A stretch of 13,546 nt of DNA. Source: Methanobacteriota archaeon. GTDB taxonomy: Archaea > Thermoplasmatota > DTKX01 > GCA-020343715. The DNA lies in the NCBI GenBank assembly GCA_030597775.1, contig JAUVRF010000015.1, positions 1-13,546 on the forward strand, in the 5' to 3' direction. Shown piece by piece: positions 1-6,971 of the stretch. Position numbers and translations under genes: made by a program. The first letter of the stretch is position 1, and each line of letters begins with the position of its first letter. The notes under the pieces were generated by a model that had not been told where the DNA came from, did no database searches, and saw nothing but the letters and a program-made list of their open reading frames with translations.

Positions 1-1029
1 CGGTGCGCCTTCGAGTACAAGTACGACGGCATGCGCATCCAGGCCCACGTGGGACCCGAGGGCGTCCACCTGTTCTCCAGACGCATGGAGACGATCACCT
101 CCCAGTTCCCCGACGTGGTGCAGGCCATGGAGTCCGCCTTCGCGGACGTCGAGGCCATCATGGAGTTCGAGGCGGTGGTGCACAACCCCGAGACGGGGGA
201 ATTGCTCCCCTTCCAGGAGGTGAGCCACCGGAGGGGCCGCGTCCACGGGCTTGCAGAATCCGTTGAGGACTATCCCCTGGTCCTGTTCGCCTTCGACCTG
301 CTGTACCTGGACGGCGAGGAGTTGCTGCTACAGGAGTTCCAGCTCCGCCGGGAGGCCCTGGAATCCCTGCTCGGAAAGGCAGGGGAAGGTCCCATCCGTC
401 CCTCGACGCTGAGATGGGTGGAGGACCCAGAGGGCGGCGATGACTTCTTCCTCGAGGCCATAGCCGCGGGATGCGAGGGTATCATCGCCAAGGCCATCGG
501 CGCGGGTTCCCACTATCGCGCCGGTGCCCGGGGATGGCAGTGGATCAAGTACAAGCGGGACTACCAGGCCGGGATGATCGATACGGTGGACCTTGTCGTG
601 GTTGGCACGTATGCGGGCGCTGGCAAGCGAACCGGCTTCTACGGGGCCCTGCTGATGGCCTCCGTGAACCAGGAGGAGGGCACGTTGGAGAGCGTGTGCA
701 AGCTGGGCACGGGCTTCAAGGACGAGGAGCTGGCAGCCCTTCACGAGCGGCTCTCGCCCACGGTGCTCAAGGAGGCACCGGGCAACCTGCGGTCAGGTCT
801 GCAGCCTGATTTCCACGTCCAGCCCGAACTGGTGCTGGAGGTGCTGGGGGCCGAGGTCACCCTGAGCCCCGTCCACCGCTGCGCCTACGGCCACCTTCGT
901 CCCCAGACGGGGCTTGCCATCCGATTCCCAAGGATGGTGCGTCTCCGGGACGACAAGGGTCCCGAAGAGGCCACCACATCGTCGGAGATCGAGGACATGT
1001 ACCGTCGACAGCTCAAGCGGGCGGACTAG
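1..1029 (+). CDS. lig: ATP-dependent DNA ligase, C-terminal part (5' end outside window)
   Basis: This enzyme seals nicks in double-stranded DNA through an enzyme-AMP intermediate during replication and repair. The frame is open from base 1, and the first residues visible are RCAFEYKYDGMR. They contain motif I, KYDG, whose lysine at bases 19-21 is the adenylation site. Further nucleotidyltransferase motifs follow: FDLLYLDGE (about 290-318), EGIIAKA (about 474-495) and WQWIKYKRDY (about 535-567). The OB-fold region includes TGFYGALLMA, and the C-terminal motif RFPRMVRLRDDKGPEEATT is typical of archaeal replicative ligases. About 342 residues are present. Family members are usually about 550-600 residues, so the N-terminal DNA-binding domain lies upstream. 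An ATG at 31 is in frame but would remove the catalytic lysine, so it is not the start. The gene converges on the membrane-protein gene at 1073, with a 43-base gap that shows no clear terminator. Confidence 0.96.
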   Translation, partial: RCAFEYKYDGMRIQAHVGPEGVHLFSRRMETITSQFPDVVQAMESAFADVEAIMEFEAVVHNPETGELLPFQEVSHRRGRVHGLAESVEDYPLVLFAFDLLYLDGEELLLQEFQLRREALESLLGKAGEGPIRPSTLRWVEDPEGGDDFFLEAIAAGCEGIIAKAIGAGSHYRAGARGWQWIKYKRDYQAGMIDTVDLVVVGTYAGAGKRTGFYGALLMASVNQEEGTLESVCKLGTGFKDEELAALHERLSPTVLKEAPGNLRSGLQPDFHVQPELVLEVLGAEVTLSPVHRCAYGHLRPQTGLAIRFPRMVRLRDDKGPEEATTSSEIEDMYRRQLKRAD

Positions 1030-1072
1030 GTCCTCAACTGGTCCGTGCGGTCGAGCACAGCTGTCTCCGCGC

Positions 1073-2236
1073 TCAGAACGCTGTCCCTAGGATGGCGAGG
1101 GTGACCACGGCGCCTATTATGCTCGTGAGGATGAACACGATGACCCATGTGAGGAGGACGTAGCCGAAGGCTGTGCCGACGGCGGTGTCGTTGGCCACCG
1201 ACTGGGCGTGACTGTGCACCCATATGCTCCACACGAACGCCACGGCGCCGAGGCCTATGATCACCCCAAGAAGGCCACAGATCGCCCCGAGGGCATCCAT
1301 CGCGGCATCCGGGTCCTCGTTCTCGAGTGCCTCCAGGTCCATCGAGCTGAGCATGATAGGCGTGGCAATGGCTATCATTATCCCGATGATGAAGGCCGGG
1401 AACTTGGCGTAGCCCAGGAACCCGATGGTCTTGTCCTTGTCAGGTCGCCGCCCCTTGCCCTGAGACAGGAAGTGGTATATCAGGTATGCCGACAGGAAGA
1501 ACATGGCCAGGCCGACGAAGACATTGATCACTGTCTGCGTCACGGTAGCGGCGCCAGCACCTGGAATGGTGGTGGCATCATCCGGAAGGTCCATGCTACC
1601 CAGGATGGCGAAGGAGGCTGCAATGGAGATGACGGCGGCCATCAGTATGAATATCACGGCCAGCACGATGCCCTGGGTGGAACTGGTGTGGTCGTACAGG
1701 TCCTCGAAGGCCTCCTTGGGACGGAGCAGGGACTTGAACGGGAGGCCAATGTCCAGGTAGGGTTCCTGTTGGGGCCTCTCGTACACGCCAGGATGGTAGG
1801 TTACCGGGAACATCCCCGGTGGTGGCGGTCCCCCGTAGTAGGGTGGCTGGCCCGGCGGAGGGTACGGTTGGCTCCCAGGCGGTGGCTGGCCGTAGGCCGG
1901 AGGGGGCTGGCCGTAGGCCGAGGGTGGCTGGCCGTATGTCGGTGGTGGTTGGCCGGCCGAGGGTGGCTGGCCATAGGCCGAGGGTGGCGGTTGCTCGTAC
2001 GCTGTCCTCGGTGGCTCCGGAGGTGGCCGTGTGGAGGGCGGTGGTGAGGAGGGCGGTGATGATGAGGGTGGTGGCTCCTTTCCGAGGGTCGGTTCACGGA
2101 CCTCTGTCGGGGATCCACCCGATTGCGACAACGCTGCTCCGATATCGGCTCCGCAGTGGACGCACACGCGATACTCCTCGGCCATCCCGCGCCCGCTCCC
2201 ACGTCCACAGTTTGGACAGACCACCTCACCCGACAT
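1073..2236 (-). CDS. Zinc-ribbon, proline-rich, Yip1-domain membrane protein
   Basis: This predicted 387-residue membrane protein has no assigned function. The N-terminus is a small zinc ribbon with cysteines at residues 7, 10, 25 and 28 (CPNC ... CVHC). Residues about 45-145 are proline-rich, with repeated YGQPP-type units. After them comes a segment reading PFKSLLRPKEAFEDLY, typical of the entry into a Yip1 domain, and then about five hydrophobic helices reaching almost to the C-terminus. The zinc ribbon and proline arm probably face the cytoplasm. I chose the ATG at 2236 because it opens directly on the zinc ribbon (MSGEVVCPNC). An in-frame start at 2263 would add nine unremarkable residues. 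The gene lies 49 bases downstream of the HdrD-like gene on the same strand, and I see no convincing TATA box before it, so it could be read from upstream. The architecture is recognised with reasonable confidence; the role is unknown. Confidence 0.85.
   Translation of the reverse strand: MSGEVVCPNCGRGSGRGMAEEYRVCVHCGADIGAALSQSGGSPTEVREPTLGKEPPPSSSPPSSPPPSTRPPPEPPRTAYEQPPPSAYGQPPSAGQPPPTYGQPPSAYGQPPPAYGQPPPGSQPYPPPGQPPYYGGPPPPGMFPVTYHPGVYERPQQEPYLDIGLPFKSLLRPKEAFEDLYDHTSSTQGIVLAVIFILMAAVISIAASFAILGSMDLPDDATTIPGAGAATVTQTVINVFVGLAMFFLSAYLIYHFLSQGKGRRPDKDKTIGFLGYAKFPAFIIGIMIAIATPIMLSSMDLEALENEDPDAAMDALGAICGLLGVIIGLGAVAFVWSIWVHSHAQSVANDTAVGTAFGYVLLTWVIVFILTSIIGAVVTLAILGTAF
1881..1990 (-). repeat. 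Tandem repeat encoding YGQPP units
   Basis: Imperfect units of about 18-21 bases, with the core ggctggccgtaggccg on the + strand, repeat about five times. On the minus strand they encode successive QPP(S/P)AYGQPP-type units in the zinc-ribbon/Yip1 protein. Repeats of this kind readily vary in copy number. It is a coding repeat, not a CRISPR array, because the units abut without unique spacers. Confidence 0.8.
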
Positions 2237-2261
2237 GCAGTCTGAATGGGCGGAGGTGTGC

Positions 2262-2266
2262 AAAAA
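2262..2266 (-). terminator. Possible U-run terminator after the HdrD-like gene
   Basis: On the minus strand the bases read GGGTTTTTGC about 20 bases after the HdrD-like stop codon. Archaeal termination often uses a short U-run without a hairpin. The run is only five T residues and lies just before the start of the Yip1 gene, so read-through is equally possible. Confidence 0.25.
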
Positions 2267-2285
2267 CCCTTTCGGACCATTGGGC

Positions 2286-3371
2286 CTATCTGAGGGCCCG
2301 GAGGAGAAGGTCCCATATCAGGGTGACCTTGATGGGATTGCCCATCTCCTGGGCCGCCTCCCGGAGGTTCGAGAAGCAGGTCGGACAATCGGTGGTGAGG
2401 ATGGTCGCCCCCGTTGCCACCGCCTCCTGGACCCTGGCCTTCCCCACCTCCGTGGCCAGGTCGGACCTGGTGGCCACCAGGCCACCACCTCCACCGCAGC
2501 ATGTGGTGTGGACGCCGTGATTGGGCATCTCGACGATGGTCGCGCCTATGTGCCGCAGCAGGACCCTGGGCTCGTCGACCACGTTCATGTACCTGGCGTT
2601 GTGGCAGGGGTCATGGTAGGTGACCACCGCGTCCAGGGGCCGCTTGACCTCCATGTCCCCGAGCCGCTCCACCATGGCCTCCATGGCGTGGCGGGCCGGT
2701 AGCCCGTTGCCCTCCACCAGCTCTACTGTGCAGGTGGGGCAGAGGGTGAGGATCTCCTCCTGGTCCTCGAGGACCTTGACCAGACGCCCCCGGTTGGCGT
2801 CGTAGCGGTCCTTGAAGCCGAAGACCCGGAGGGGGTAGCCGCAGCACACCTCGTCCAGGATGCGGGGCTCCATGCCCGCCAGTTCCAGCACTGCAAGGAT
2901 CCGCCGGAGGGCGTTGGCCCTGTATCCCCATCGGCAGCCCGCGTAGACGGTCACCTTGCCGGGGCGAGGCTCTGCCATTGGCTGGGCGTAGATGCTGCCC
3001 GTCGCCTCCACGTTCCGGGAGACCGCGTCCAGGGGTCCTATGAAGAACCCCTTCTCGACCAGCTCCTGGCGCATGTCGATGAAGTGCTCGGTGTTGGGGA
3101 CCGCGCACATCACGTCGCAGTTGCCGCACAACGTGCAGGTGAACACGGCCTCGGCCAGCTCCTGGGAGGGTTCGATCTTGCCCTCCATGTATCCCCTGAT
3201 TATCCGGTTCTTGCCCGTGCTGCTGTGGACCATCCTACCGGTGATGTCGTAGATGGGGCAGTTGCGCCGGCACAGGCCACAGGAGGCGGCGTAGCACGTC
3301 ATCACCTCGTCCTTCAGGCGCTCGTCCCCGATGCGCCTCTCCTTGTCGCTCCGGCCCTCCTCCCCGCTCAC
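2286..3371 (-). CDS. Iron-sulfur oxidoreductase with two CCG domains (GlpC/GlcF/HdrD-like)
   Basis: This 361-residue protein probably carries electrons for the adjacent FAD oxidase in a 2-hydroxyacid dehydrogenase complex. Two 4Fe-4S sites lie near the N-terminus. The first has cysteines at residues 26, 31, 34 and 38 (C-x4-C-x2-C-x3-CP), wider than the usual C-x2-C-x2-C-x3-CP. The second is the standard CTLCGNCDVMC at 79-89. Two cysteine-rich CCG domains follow, marked by AGCRWGYR ... EVCCGYP and by HDPCHNARY ... TTCCGGGGG ... TTDCPTC. In this family CCG domains hold a redox cofactor or bind partner subunits. The GTG start overlaps the glcD stop by 4 bases (GTGA) and has GGGAGG upstream, so the two are translationally coupled. 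It might instead act as an HdrD- or LldE-type protein with another partner. No hdrB/hdrC, membrane anchor or quinone-reducing subunit is visible nearby, so the electron acceptor is unknown. Confidence 0.9.
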   Translation of the reverse strand: MSGEEGRSDKERRIGDERLKDEVMTCYAASCGLCRRNCPIYDITGRMVHSSTGKNRIIRGYMEGKIEPSQELAEAVFTCTLCGNCDVMCAVPNTEHFIDMRQELVEKGFFIGPLDAVSRNVEATGSIYAQPMAEPRPGKVTVYAGCRWGYRANALRRILAVLELAGMEPRILDEVCCGYPLRVFGFKDRYDANRGRLVKVLEDQEEILTLCPTCTVELVEGNGLPARHAMEAMVERLGDMEVKRPLDAVVTYHDPCHNARYMNVVDEPRVLLRHIGATIVEMPNHGVHTTCCGGGGGLVATRSDLATEVGKARVQEAVATGATILTTDCPTCFSNLREAAQEMGNPIKVTLIWDLLLRALR

Positions 3372-4834
3372 TCCTCATCCCTCCCGGCCGGTCGCGGGTC
3401 GTCCTCCCACTTCTTGCCGGTGTTCATGATGTGATAGGGGTCGAGGATCTCCTTGATGCGCCGGTAGTACTCCAGGGCGTCCCCGGCCTCCTCGCGCATC
3501 GTGTCGATCTTCACGTAGGTGTCGGACATGTACGTGGTCGAGGTGCCCCCCATCTCAAGGGCCTTGCGGGACGTGTCCACCACGGAGGCCCGGACGGCGT
3601 CCACCTGGGCCTGGTCGTGGTAGTCCACGAACACCGCGCAGGAGAGGGACAGCCCGATGGAGTTGGGTTGCTCCAGGTACGCGCCCATGCCAAGGACCTG
3701 CAGGCCGTGCTTCTCGAGAAGGACCATGAAGCCCTCCTCGTAGAACCTCTCCAGCTCGCCCATGGGGACCCCCACGTCGGCGGCACCGAACTTCTTCTCC
3801 CCCTGGCTCGCGGGCCACTTCTGCTGGAACGCCTCGAAGTCCAGGGTGTGCTTGGAGGTCCACCAGCTGTCCACTATGTCCCGCTCGGCGACGACCTGGC
3901 CCTCGAAGGCCTCCTCGCCCTGGCGGAGCACCCAATCGGTCTGGAAGTCCACCACCTCCTTGTCGCCGGCGATGGCGAAGGAGAACAGGGCACCCGCCCA
4001 GTCCGGAATCTCCGGCTCGTGGCCGTGCTTGACCTTGTAGGCGTGGGTGTAGAACCCCAGTCGGTGCCGGCAGTTGATGTGGGCCGCCTCCAGGCTGATG
4101 CCCGACCTAAGGCAGTGGCCAATGAGGTCGACGGCCCGGGTGAGGGAGGGCATCACGATCATCTCCACCCGGCGGTAGGGGGGCAGGGGCTCGACCTTCA
4201 AGGTCGCCTCGGTGACGATGCCCAGGGTGCCCTCGGCGCCCACGAAGAGGTCCTTGACCTTGTAGCCCGATGACGTGAACCGGCTCTTGCGGTGGCCGAA
4301 CTCCACCGAGTTCCCGTTGCCGTCCACCACATGGACCGACAGCAGCGGCTGGAGGATCTTGCCATGGCGCATACCGAAGGTGGAGTCGTTGTCCGAGGCG
4401 ATGGACGAGCCTACGGTGGCGCTCCACTTGGACTCGGGCAGGTGGGGCAGCCACAGCCCGTGGGCCTCCAGCCGGTCGTTGATGCTCTGCAGGGTCGCGC
4501 CCGCCTGGACCCGGACGGTCTGGTTGGCAACATCCACCTCCAGCACGTCGCCCATGGTGTGGGTAGCCAGCAGTATGCCGCCACGGATGGCCAGGCCACC
4601 TCCGAGCATGCCCGTCATGCCCCCCACAGGTGTGATGGGGATCCCGTGCTCCCGGGCGACCTTGACCACCTTGACAACGTCCTCGGTGCCGCTGGGCAGG
4701 ACGACCACGTCGGGCACCACCTCCTCTCCCGGGCCCATGGGGGAGAAATCGGAGGAGTAGGAGAACCTGTCGAAGTCGGCGTCCAGGACCTTGTCGGGTC
4801 CCAGGGCCTCGCGGAGCTGGTCGATGTAGGTCAA
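3368..4834 (-). CDS. glcD: FAD-binding 2-hydroxyacid oxidase/dehydrogenase (GlcD/D-lactate dehydrogenase family)
   Basis: This 488-residue flavoprotein probably oxidises a 2-hydroxyacid such as D-lactate or glycolate and passes electrons to the iron-sulfur protein encoded next to it. The PCMH-type FAD domain shows the pyrophosphate loop PVGGMTGMLGG at residues 69-79, VGSSIASDNDSTFGMRHGKI at 141-160, and FVGAEGTLGIVTEATL from 197. The C-terminus ends in DPYHIMNTGK, matching the family's DP-x-x-(I/L)-x-N-x-GK. The loop carries P-V-G-G-M-T where most relatives have more Gly, a mild oddity. The start appears to be a TTG at 4834, preceded by GGGTGGT at a spacing of about 4 bases and by a TATA box that overlaps the previous gene's stop codon. 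The substrate cannot be read from the sequence; lactate, glycolate and other hydroxyacids all remain possible. Confidence 0.92.
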   Translation of the reverse strand: MTYIDQLREALGPDKVLDADFDRFSYSSDFSPMGPGEEVVPDVVVLPSGTEDVVKVVKVAREHGIPITPVGGMTGMLGGGLAIRGGILLATHTMGDVLEVDVANQTVRVQAGATLQSINDRLEAHGLWLPHLPESKWSATVGSSIASDNDSTFGMRHGKILQPLLSVHVVDGNGNSVEFGHRKSRFTSSGYKVKDLFVGAEGTLGIVTEATLKVEPLPPYRRVEMIVMPSLTRAVDLIGHCLRSGISLEAAHINCRHRLGFYTHAYKVKHGHEPEIPDWAGALFSFAIAGDKEVVDFQTDWVLRQGEEAFEGQVVAERDIVDSWWTSKHTLDFEAFQQKWPASQGEKKFGAADVGVPMGELERFYEEGFMVLLEKHGLQVLGMGAYLEQPNSIGLSLSCAVFVDYHDQAQVDAVRASVVDTSRKALEMGGTSTTYMSDTYVKIDTMREEAGDALEYYRRIKEILDPYHIMNTGKKWEDDPRPAGRDEE

Positions 4835-4845
4835 CGTACCACCCG

Positions 4846-4876
4846 GGCGCTCTGAATCGGTTCACGGGATATTAAG
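4846..4876 (-). promoter_or_regulatory. Predicted promoter of the glcD-hdrD-like pair, overlapping a stop codon
   Basis: On the minus strand CTTAATAT (4876-4869) forms a TATA-like box, and its TAA is also the stop codon of the metallo-hydrolase gene. A transcript start about 26 bases on, near 4846, would give a leader of about 12 bases carrying GGGTGGT before the TTG at 4834. Position and spacing fit an archaeal promoter, but it is untested. Confidence 0.5.
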
Positions 4877-5834
4877 ATTGGTCCTGGGACGGGCTCCCCT
4901 CGCCTTGAGAGGAGGACACCTGTGGTGGAACGGCCTGCTGGCCCCCTCCTTGGGACCCCTCTGGTCCGGGCTGGTTGTTGCCATTCCCTCTTCTCCCACC
5001 ACGCCGACCCCTGCGACGTCCCCTGTCTCCATGACGCTTCCCCTCGTCGGGGCCCTTGATGTTGATGCGCTCGGCCATCCGGATGCGCATCAGGTCCTCG
5101 CCCACCACCGTTGGCACGCCGCTCTTCTTGGATATCCAGTCGGCCTGCATCAGGGGGTCCTCCCGCAGGATCCTGAGACCCAGGTGGTTGAGCAAGGCCA
5201 CATCCGGTTGCACTCCCTCGATCAGGACCGCTGCGTCCTCGGTGCACAGGTGGTGGTCGATGCGGGCGCGCAGGGGCCGTGTGAGGGGGACGATGAGCAC
5301 ACGCACTCCCTTGTTGGCCTCGATCACATCCTCGTGGAGGGAGGTGTCGGGCACGTAGCCCACATCCCCGTTGGTGGTCGCGATGCGGAACCCCACGGTG
5401 GTCGGGTCGGAGTGGTCGGCGGGTGTGGCCAGCACCTTGACGTGGCCGATCTCCATCTCATCGCCCGGTTCCAGCATCCTGACCTCGTCCACGGCCGCCT
5501 GGTGGTATGCTGAGATGGCGGGCCCGATGGTACCGGTCCCTTCGAGCACGCTTCGCGACGCCGCCAGGTATCCACGTTTGGTATGGGTGCCATTGGTCAT
5601 GGCCTCCAGCAACACCTCGGCATCGGTGTAGTGGTCGGGATGGCAGTGGCTAACGAGGATACCGTCGGTTCTCATGGGGTCCAGCCTCGCCCTCCTCATC
5701 ATGACCAAGGAGCCAGGGCCAGGGTCTACGTGTAGGCTCACACCGTCCTCTAGGTATACGCCCCCCGTTGCCCTTTCCTGTGTCACGGTGGCGAAGCGAC
5801 CGCCCCCCGTGCCCAGGAGGGTCAGCCTTGTCAT
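4872..5834 (-). CDS. Metallo-beta-lactamase-fold hydrolase with Arg/Gly-rich C-terminal tail
   Basis: This is a predicted two-metal hydrolase of 320 residues with unknown substrate. The N-terminal strand LTLLGTGGGR is typical of the fold. The metal motif H63-x-H65-x-D67-H68 reads SHCHPDH. Later ligand candidates are H141 (PADHSDP), D163 (VPDTS) and H217 (NHLGL), so the site looks complete. The catalytic core ends near residue 261. The tail (262-320) holds an Arg/Gly cluster (RGRRRGRRGGRRG at 271-283) and then a Gln/Gly/Ser/Pro-rich disordered stretch. Such tails often bind RNA or other nucleic acids, which would suit an RNA-processing or cyclic-nucleotide enzyme, but this is inference. The ATG at 5834 lies about 5 bases after a predicted transcript start, so translation may be leaderless. 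The gene is 48 bases after DUF2148 and 37 bases before glcD. Confidence 0.85.
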   Translation of the reverse strand: MTRLTLLGTGGGRFATVTQERATGGVYLEDGVSLHVDPGPGSLVMMRRARLDPMRTDGILVSHCHPDHYTDAEVLLEAMTNGTHTKRGYLAASRSVLEGTGTIGPAISAYHQAAVDEVRMLEPGDEMEIGHVKVLATPADHSDPTTVGFRIATTNGDVGYVPDTSLHEDVIEANKGVRVLIVPLTRPLRARIDHHLCTEDAAVLIEGVQPDVALLNHLGLRILREDPLMQADWISKKSGVPTVVGEDLMRIRMAERINIKGPDEGKRHGDRGRRRGRRGGRRGNGNNQPGPEGSQGGGQQAVPPQVSSSQGEGSPSQDQS

Positions 5835-5838
5835 ATGG

Positions 5839-5869
5839 GGTCGAATGGTGCCGCCCGTAGATAAATTAT
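5839..5869 (-). promoter_or_regulatory. Predicted promoter of the metallo-hydrolase gene
   Basis: The minus strand reads ATAATTTAT at 5869-5861, an AT-rich TATA box in a GC-rich background. Transcription about 26 bases on would begin near 5839, leaving a leader of only about 5 bases before the ATG at 5834. That pattern is common for leaderless archaeal mRNAs. Confidence 0.55.
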
Positions 5870-5882
5870 GCCACGTCCCTCC

Positions 5883-6455
5883 TCAGCGGTCGAAGAAGGG
5901 GCTCTTGCCGACGGCAGCCAGGGGTATGGCCAGGCACAGCCCAGGCCCGATCATGCCCAGCTCGATGGCCACCACCGCGCCACGGTACATGATCCGGTTG
6001 TCCACGTTGTGTATCTGGGCTGTCTTGACGGCAGAGCCCACGGCAATGCCCAGGTCCTGGGACCGGAAGACGCAGGCCGGGGAGAAGTCCCCGTCGGGCG
6101 CATCGGCCCTGGCCGCCTCGAAGTCGGCGCAGGTCCCGTGGCCACAGGCATTGCAGTCCAGGCCTATCGCCGGGTGGTCGAGGAGGCCGATGAGGAGCAC
6201 GGCGTGGCTGCGGAGCACGCTCTTGCCGTCCCGGACGAAGTGGGCCTTGTCCTCGGCCTCGCCCTTCTCCATCATGGCCCGACCCAGCGCGTCCAGGTCC
6301 TCTCCGGCCACGAGCCTGATCTCCAGGTAGTCCTGGCCCACCCCCTTCGGGGCGGTGCGTGCCGCAAGGGCCATCTTCCTGCCGACATCGACGACGGCCT
6401 CCTCGATCTCGGCCTCGCAACCCTTGCCAGTGACCCTGCTAAGTTCTTCGGTCAA
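5883..6455 (-). CDS. DUF2148 ferredoxin-like iron-sulfur protein
   Basis: This 190-residue protein belongs to the DUF2148 (ferredoxin-domain) family, which occurs in archaea and anaerobic bacteria and has no settled function. The probable 4Fe-4S ligands are C101, C104, C109 and C127, in the pattern C-x2-C-x4-C-x17-C (DCNACGHGTC ... PAC). The family's MALAARTAPKG segment appears near residue 28. The C-terminus is hydrophobic (AVVAIELGMIGPGLCLAIPL), as is usual, with GKSPFFDR at the end. I chose the TTG at 6455 because GGTGAGGAT precedes it, with the same 4-base gap as the eS8 site. An upstream in-frame TTG at 6491 would add 12 residues and has only a weak AAGGG before it. The gene is divergent from eS8 and may be co-transcribed with the metallo-hydrolase, although that gene also appears to have its own promoter. 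Confidence 0.85.
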   Translation of the reverse strand: MTEELSRVTGKGCEAEIEEAVVDVGRKMALAARTAPKGVGQDYLEIRLVAGEDLDALGRAMMEKGEAEDKAHFVRDGKSVLRSHAVLLIGLLDHPAIGLDCNACGHGTCADFEAARADAPDGDFSPACVFRSQDLGIAVGSAVKTAQIHNVDNRIMYRGAVVAIELGMIGPGLCLAIPLAAVGKSPFFDR

Positions 6456-6464
6456 ATCCTCACC
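6456..6464 (-). promoter_or_regulatory. Ribosome binding site that decides the DUF2148 start
   Basis: The minus strand reads GGTGAGGAT and runs directly into a TTG. The GGTGA core, complementary to the archaeal 16S 3' end, is 4 bases from the start codon, the same geometry as GAGGTGA before eS8. This favours initiation at 6455 over 6491. Confidence 0.5.
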
Positions 6465-6516
6465 GACTGGGTAGATACATTGCTGGGCCAAAATCCCTTC
6501 GCCCGCCTGGCAGAAC

Positions 6517-6525
6517 TTTTAAATA
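6517..6525. promoter_or_regulatory. Shared TATA box of the divergent eS8 and DUF2148 promoters
   Basis: The sequence TTTTAAATA reads as a good TATA element on both strands because its TTTAAA core is palindromic. Rightward, a transcript start near 6547 gives a leader of about 15 bases containing GAGGTGA (6552-6558), 4 bases before the eS8 ATG. Leftward, a start near 6495 gives a leader of about 40 bases to the DUF2148 TTG. No second AT-rich box lies in the gap, so one TBP site may serve both genes. Confidence 0.6.
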
Positions 6526-6562
6526 CCGAACCTATCATAAGGGCTCGGCTCGAGGTGAGCCA

Positions 6563-6946
6563 ATGGCACAGTGGATGGGCAAATCCCGGAGGAAGGCCAC
6601 CGGCGGCCTACGTCGGCCTAATCGCAAGAAGAGGCGGAGCGAGATCGGCCGGGAGAAGCTATTCACCTCGGTGGGCAAGCAGAAGGCGTTCCAGATGAGG
6701 ACCAGGGGTGGCAATTCCAAGATGCGCCTGGTCCATGCCGAGAAGGCCAACGCAGTGGACCCCAAGACCGGCAAGGTCCAGTCCACGACGATCACCACGG
6801 TGCTGGAGAACTCCGCCAACCGGAACTACGTCCAGCGCAACTTCTTGAACAAGGGTGCAATCGTCCAGACCGAGCTTGGTGCTGCCCGCGTGACCAGCCG
6901 CCCTGGGCAGGACGGCGTAGTCAACGTCGTCCTCCTGGAGAAGTGA
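6563..6946 (+). CDS. rps8e: Small ribosomal subunit protein eS8 (S8e)
   Basis: This is a small-subunit ribosomal protein shared by archaea and eukaryotes. The 127-residue product shows the family N-terminus with basic GKSRRKATGGLRRPNRKKRR, then KLFTSVGK and MRTRGGNSKMRLV, and near the C-terminus NYVQRNFLNKGAIVQTELG followed by ARVTSRPGQDGVVN. The length matches short archaeal eS8 proteins, which lack the eukaryotic insertion. The ATG at 6563 has a strong GAGGTGA 4 bases upstream and lies about 40 bases after a TATA box. It is the first gene of a rightward pair with SRP19, 25 bases apart. Nothing looks broken or transferred. Confidence 0.97.
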   Translation: MAQWMGKSRRKATGGLRRPNRKKRRSEIGREKLFTSVGKQKAFQMRTRGGNSKMRLVHAEKANAVDPKTGKVQSTTITTVLENSANRNYVQRNFLNKGAIVQTELGAARVTSRPGQDGVVNVVLLEK

Positions 6947-6971
6947 GCCCTTCTCAGGGGGACAGGCGACG

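Noticed and set aside
1881..1990. CRISPR-like repeats
   Set aside because: Units are contiguous, vary in length, encode in-frame YGQPP peptides and have no spacers.
1208..2047. A 279-codon open frame antisense to the Yip1 protein
   Set aside because: It is a GC-rich shadow full of Gly, Arg and Trp runs mirroring the Pro repeats. The opposite strand shows a zinc ribbon and clean membrane helices.
3431..4273. A long + strand open frame opposite glcD
   Set aside because: It has no recognisable motif, and the opposite strand has the full FAD-binding signature and C-terminal DP-x-x-x-x-N-x-GK.
6408..6478. A tiny upstream open frame (ATG TAT CTA CCC) in the DUF2148 leader
   Set aside because: It is only six codons ending at TGA, has no ribosome binding site, and is easily a chance frame.
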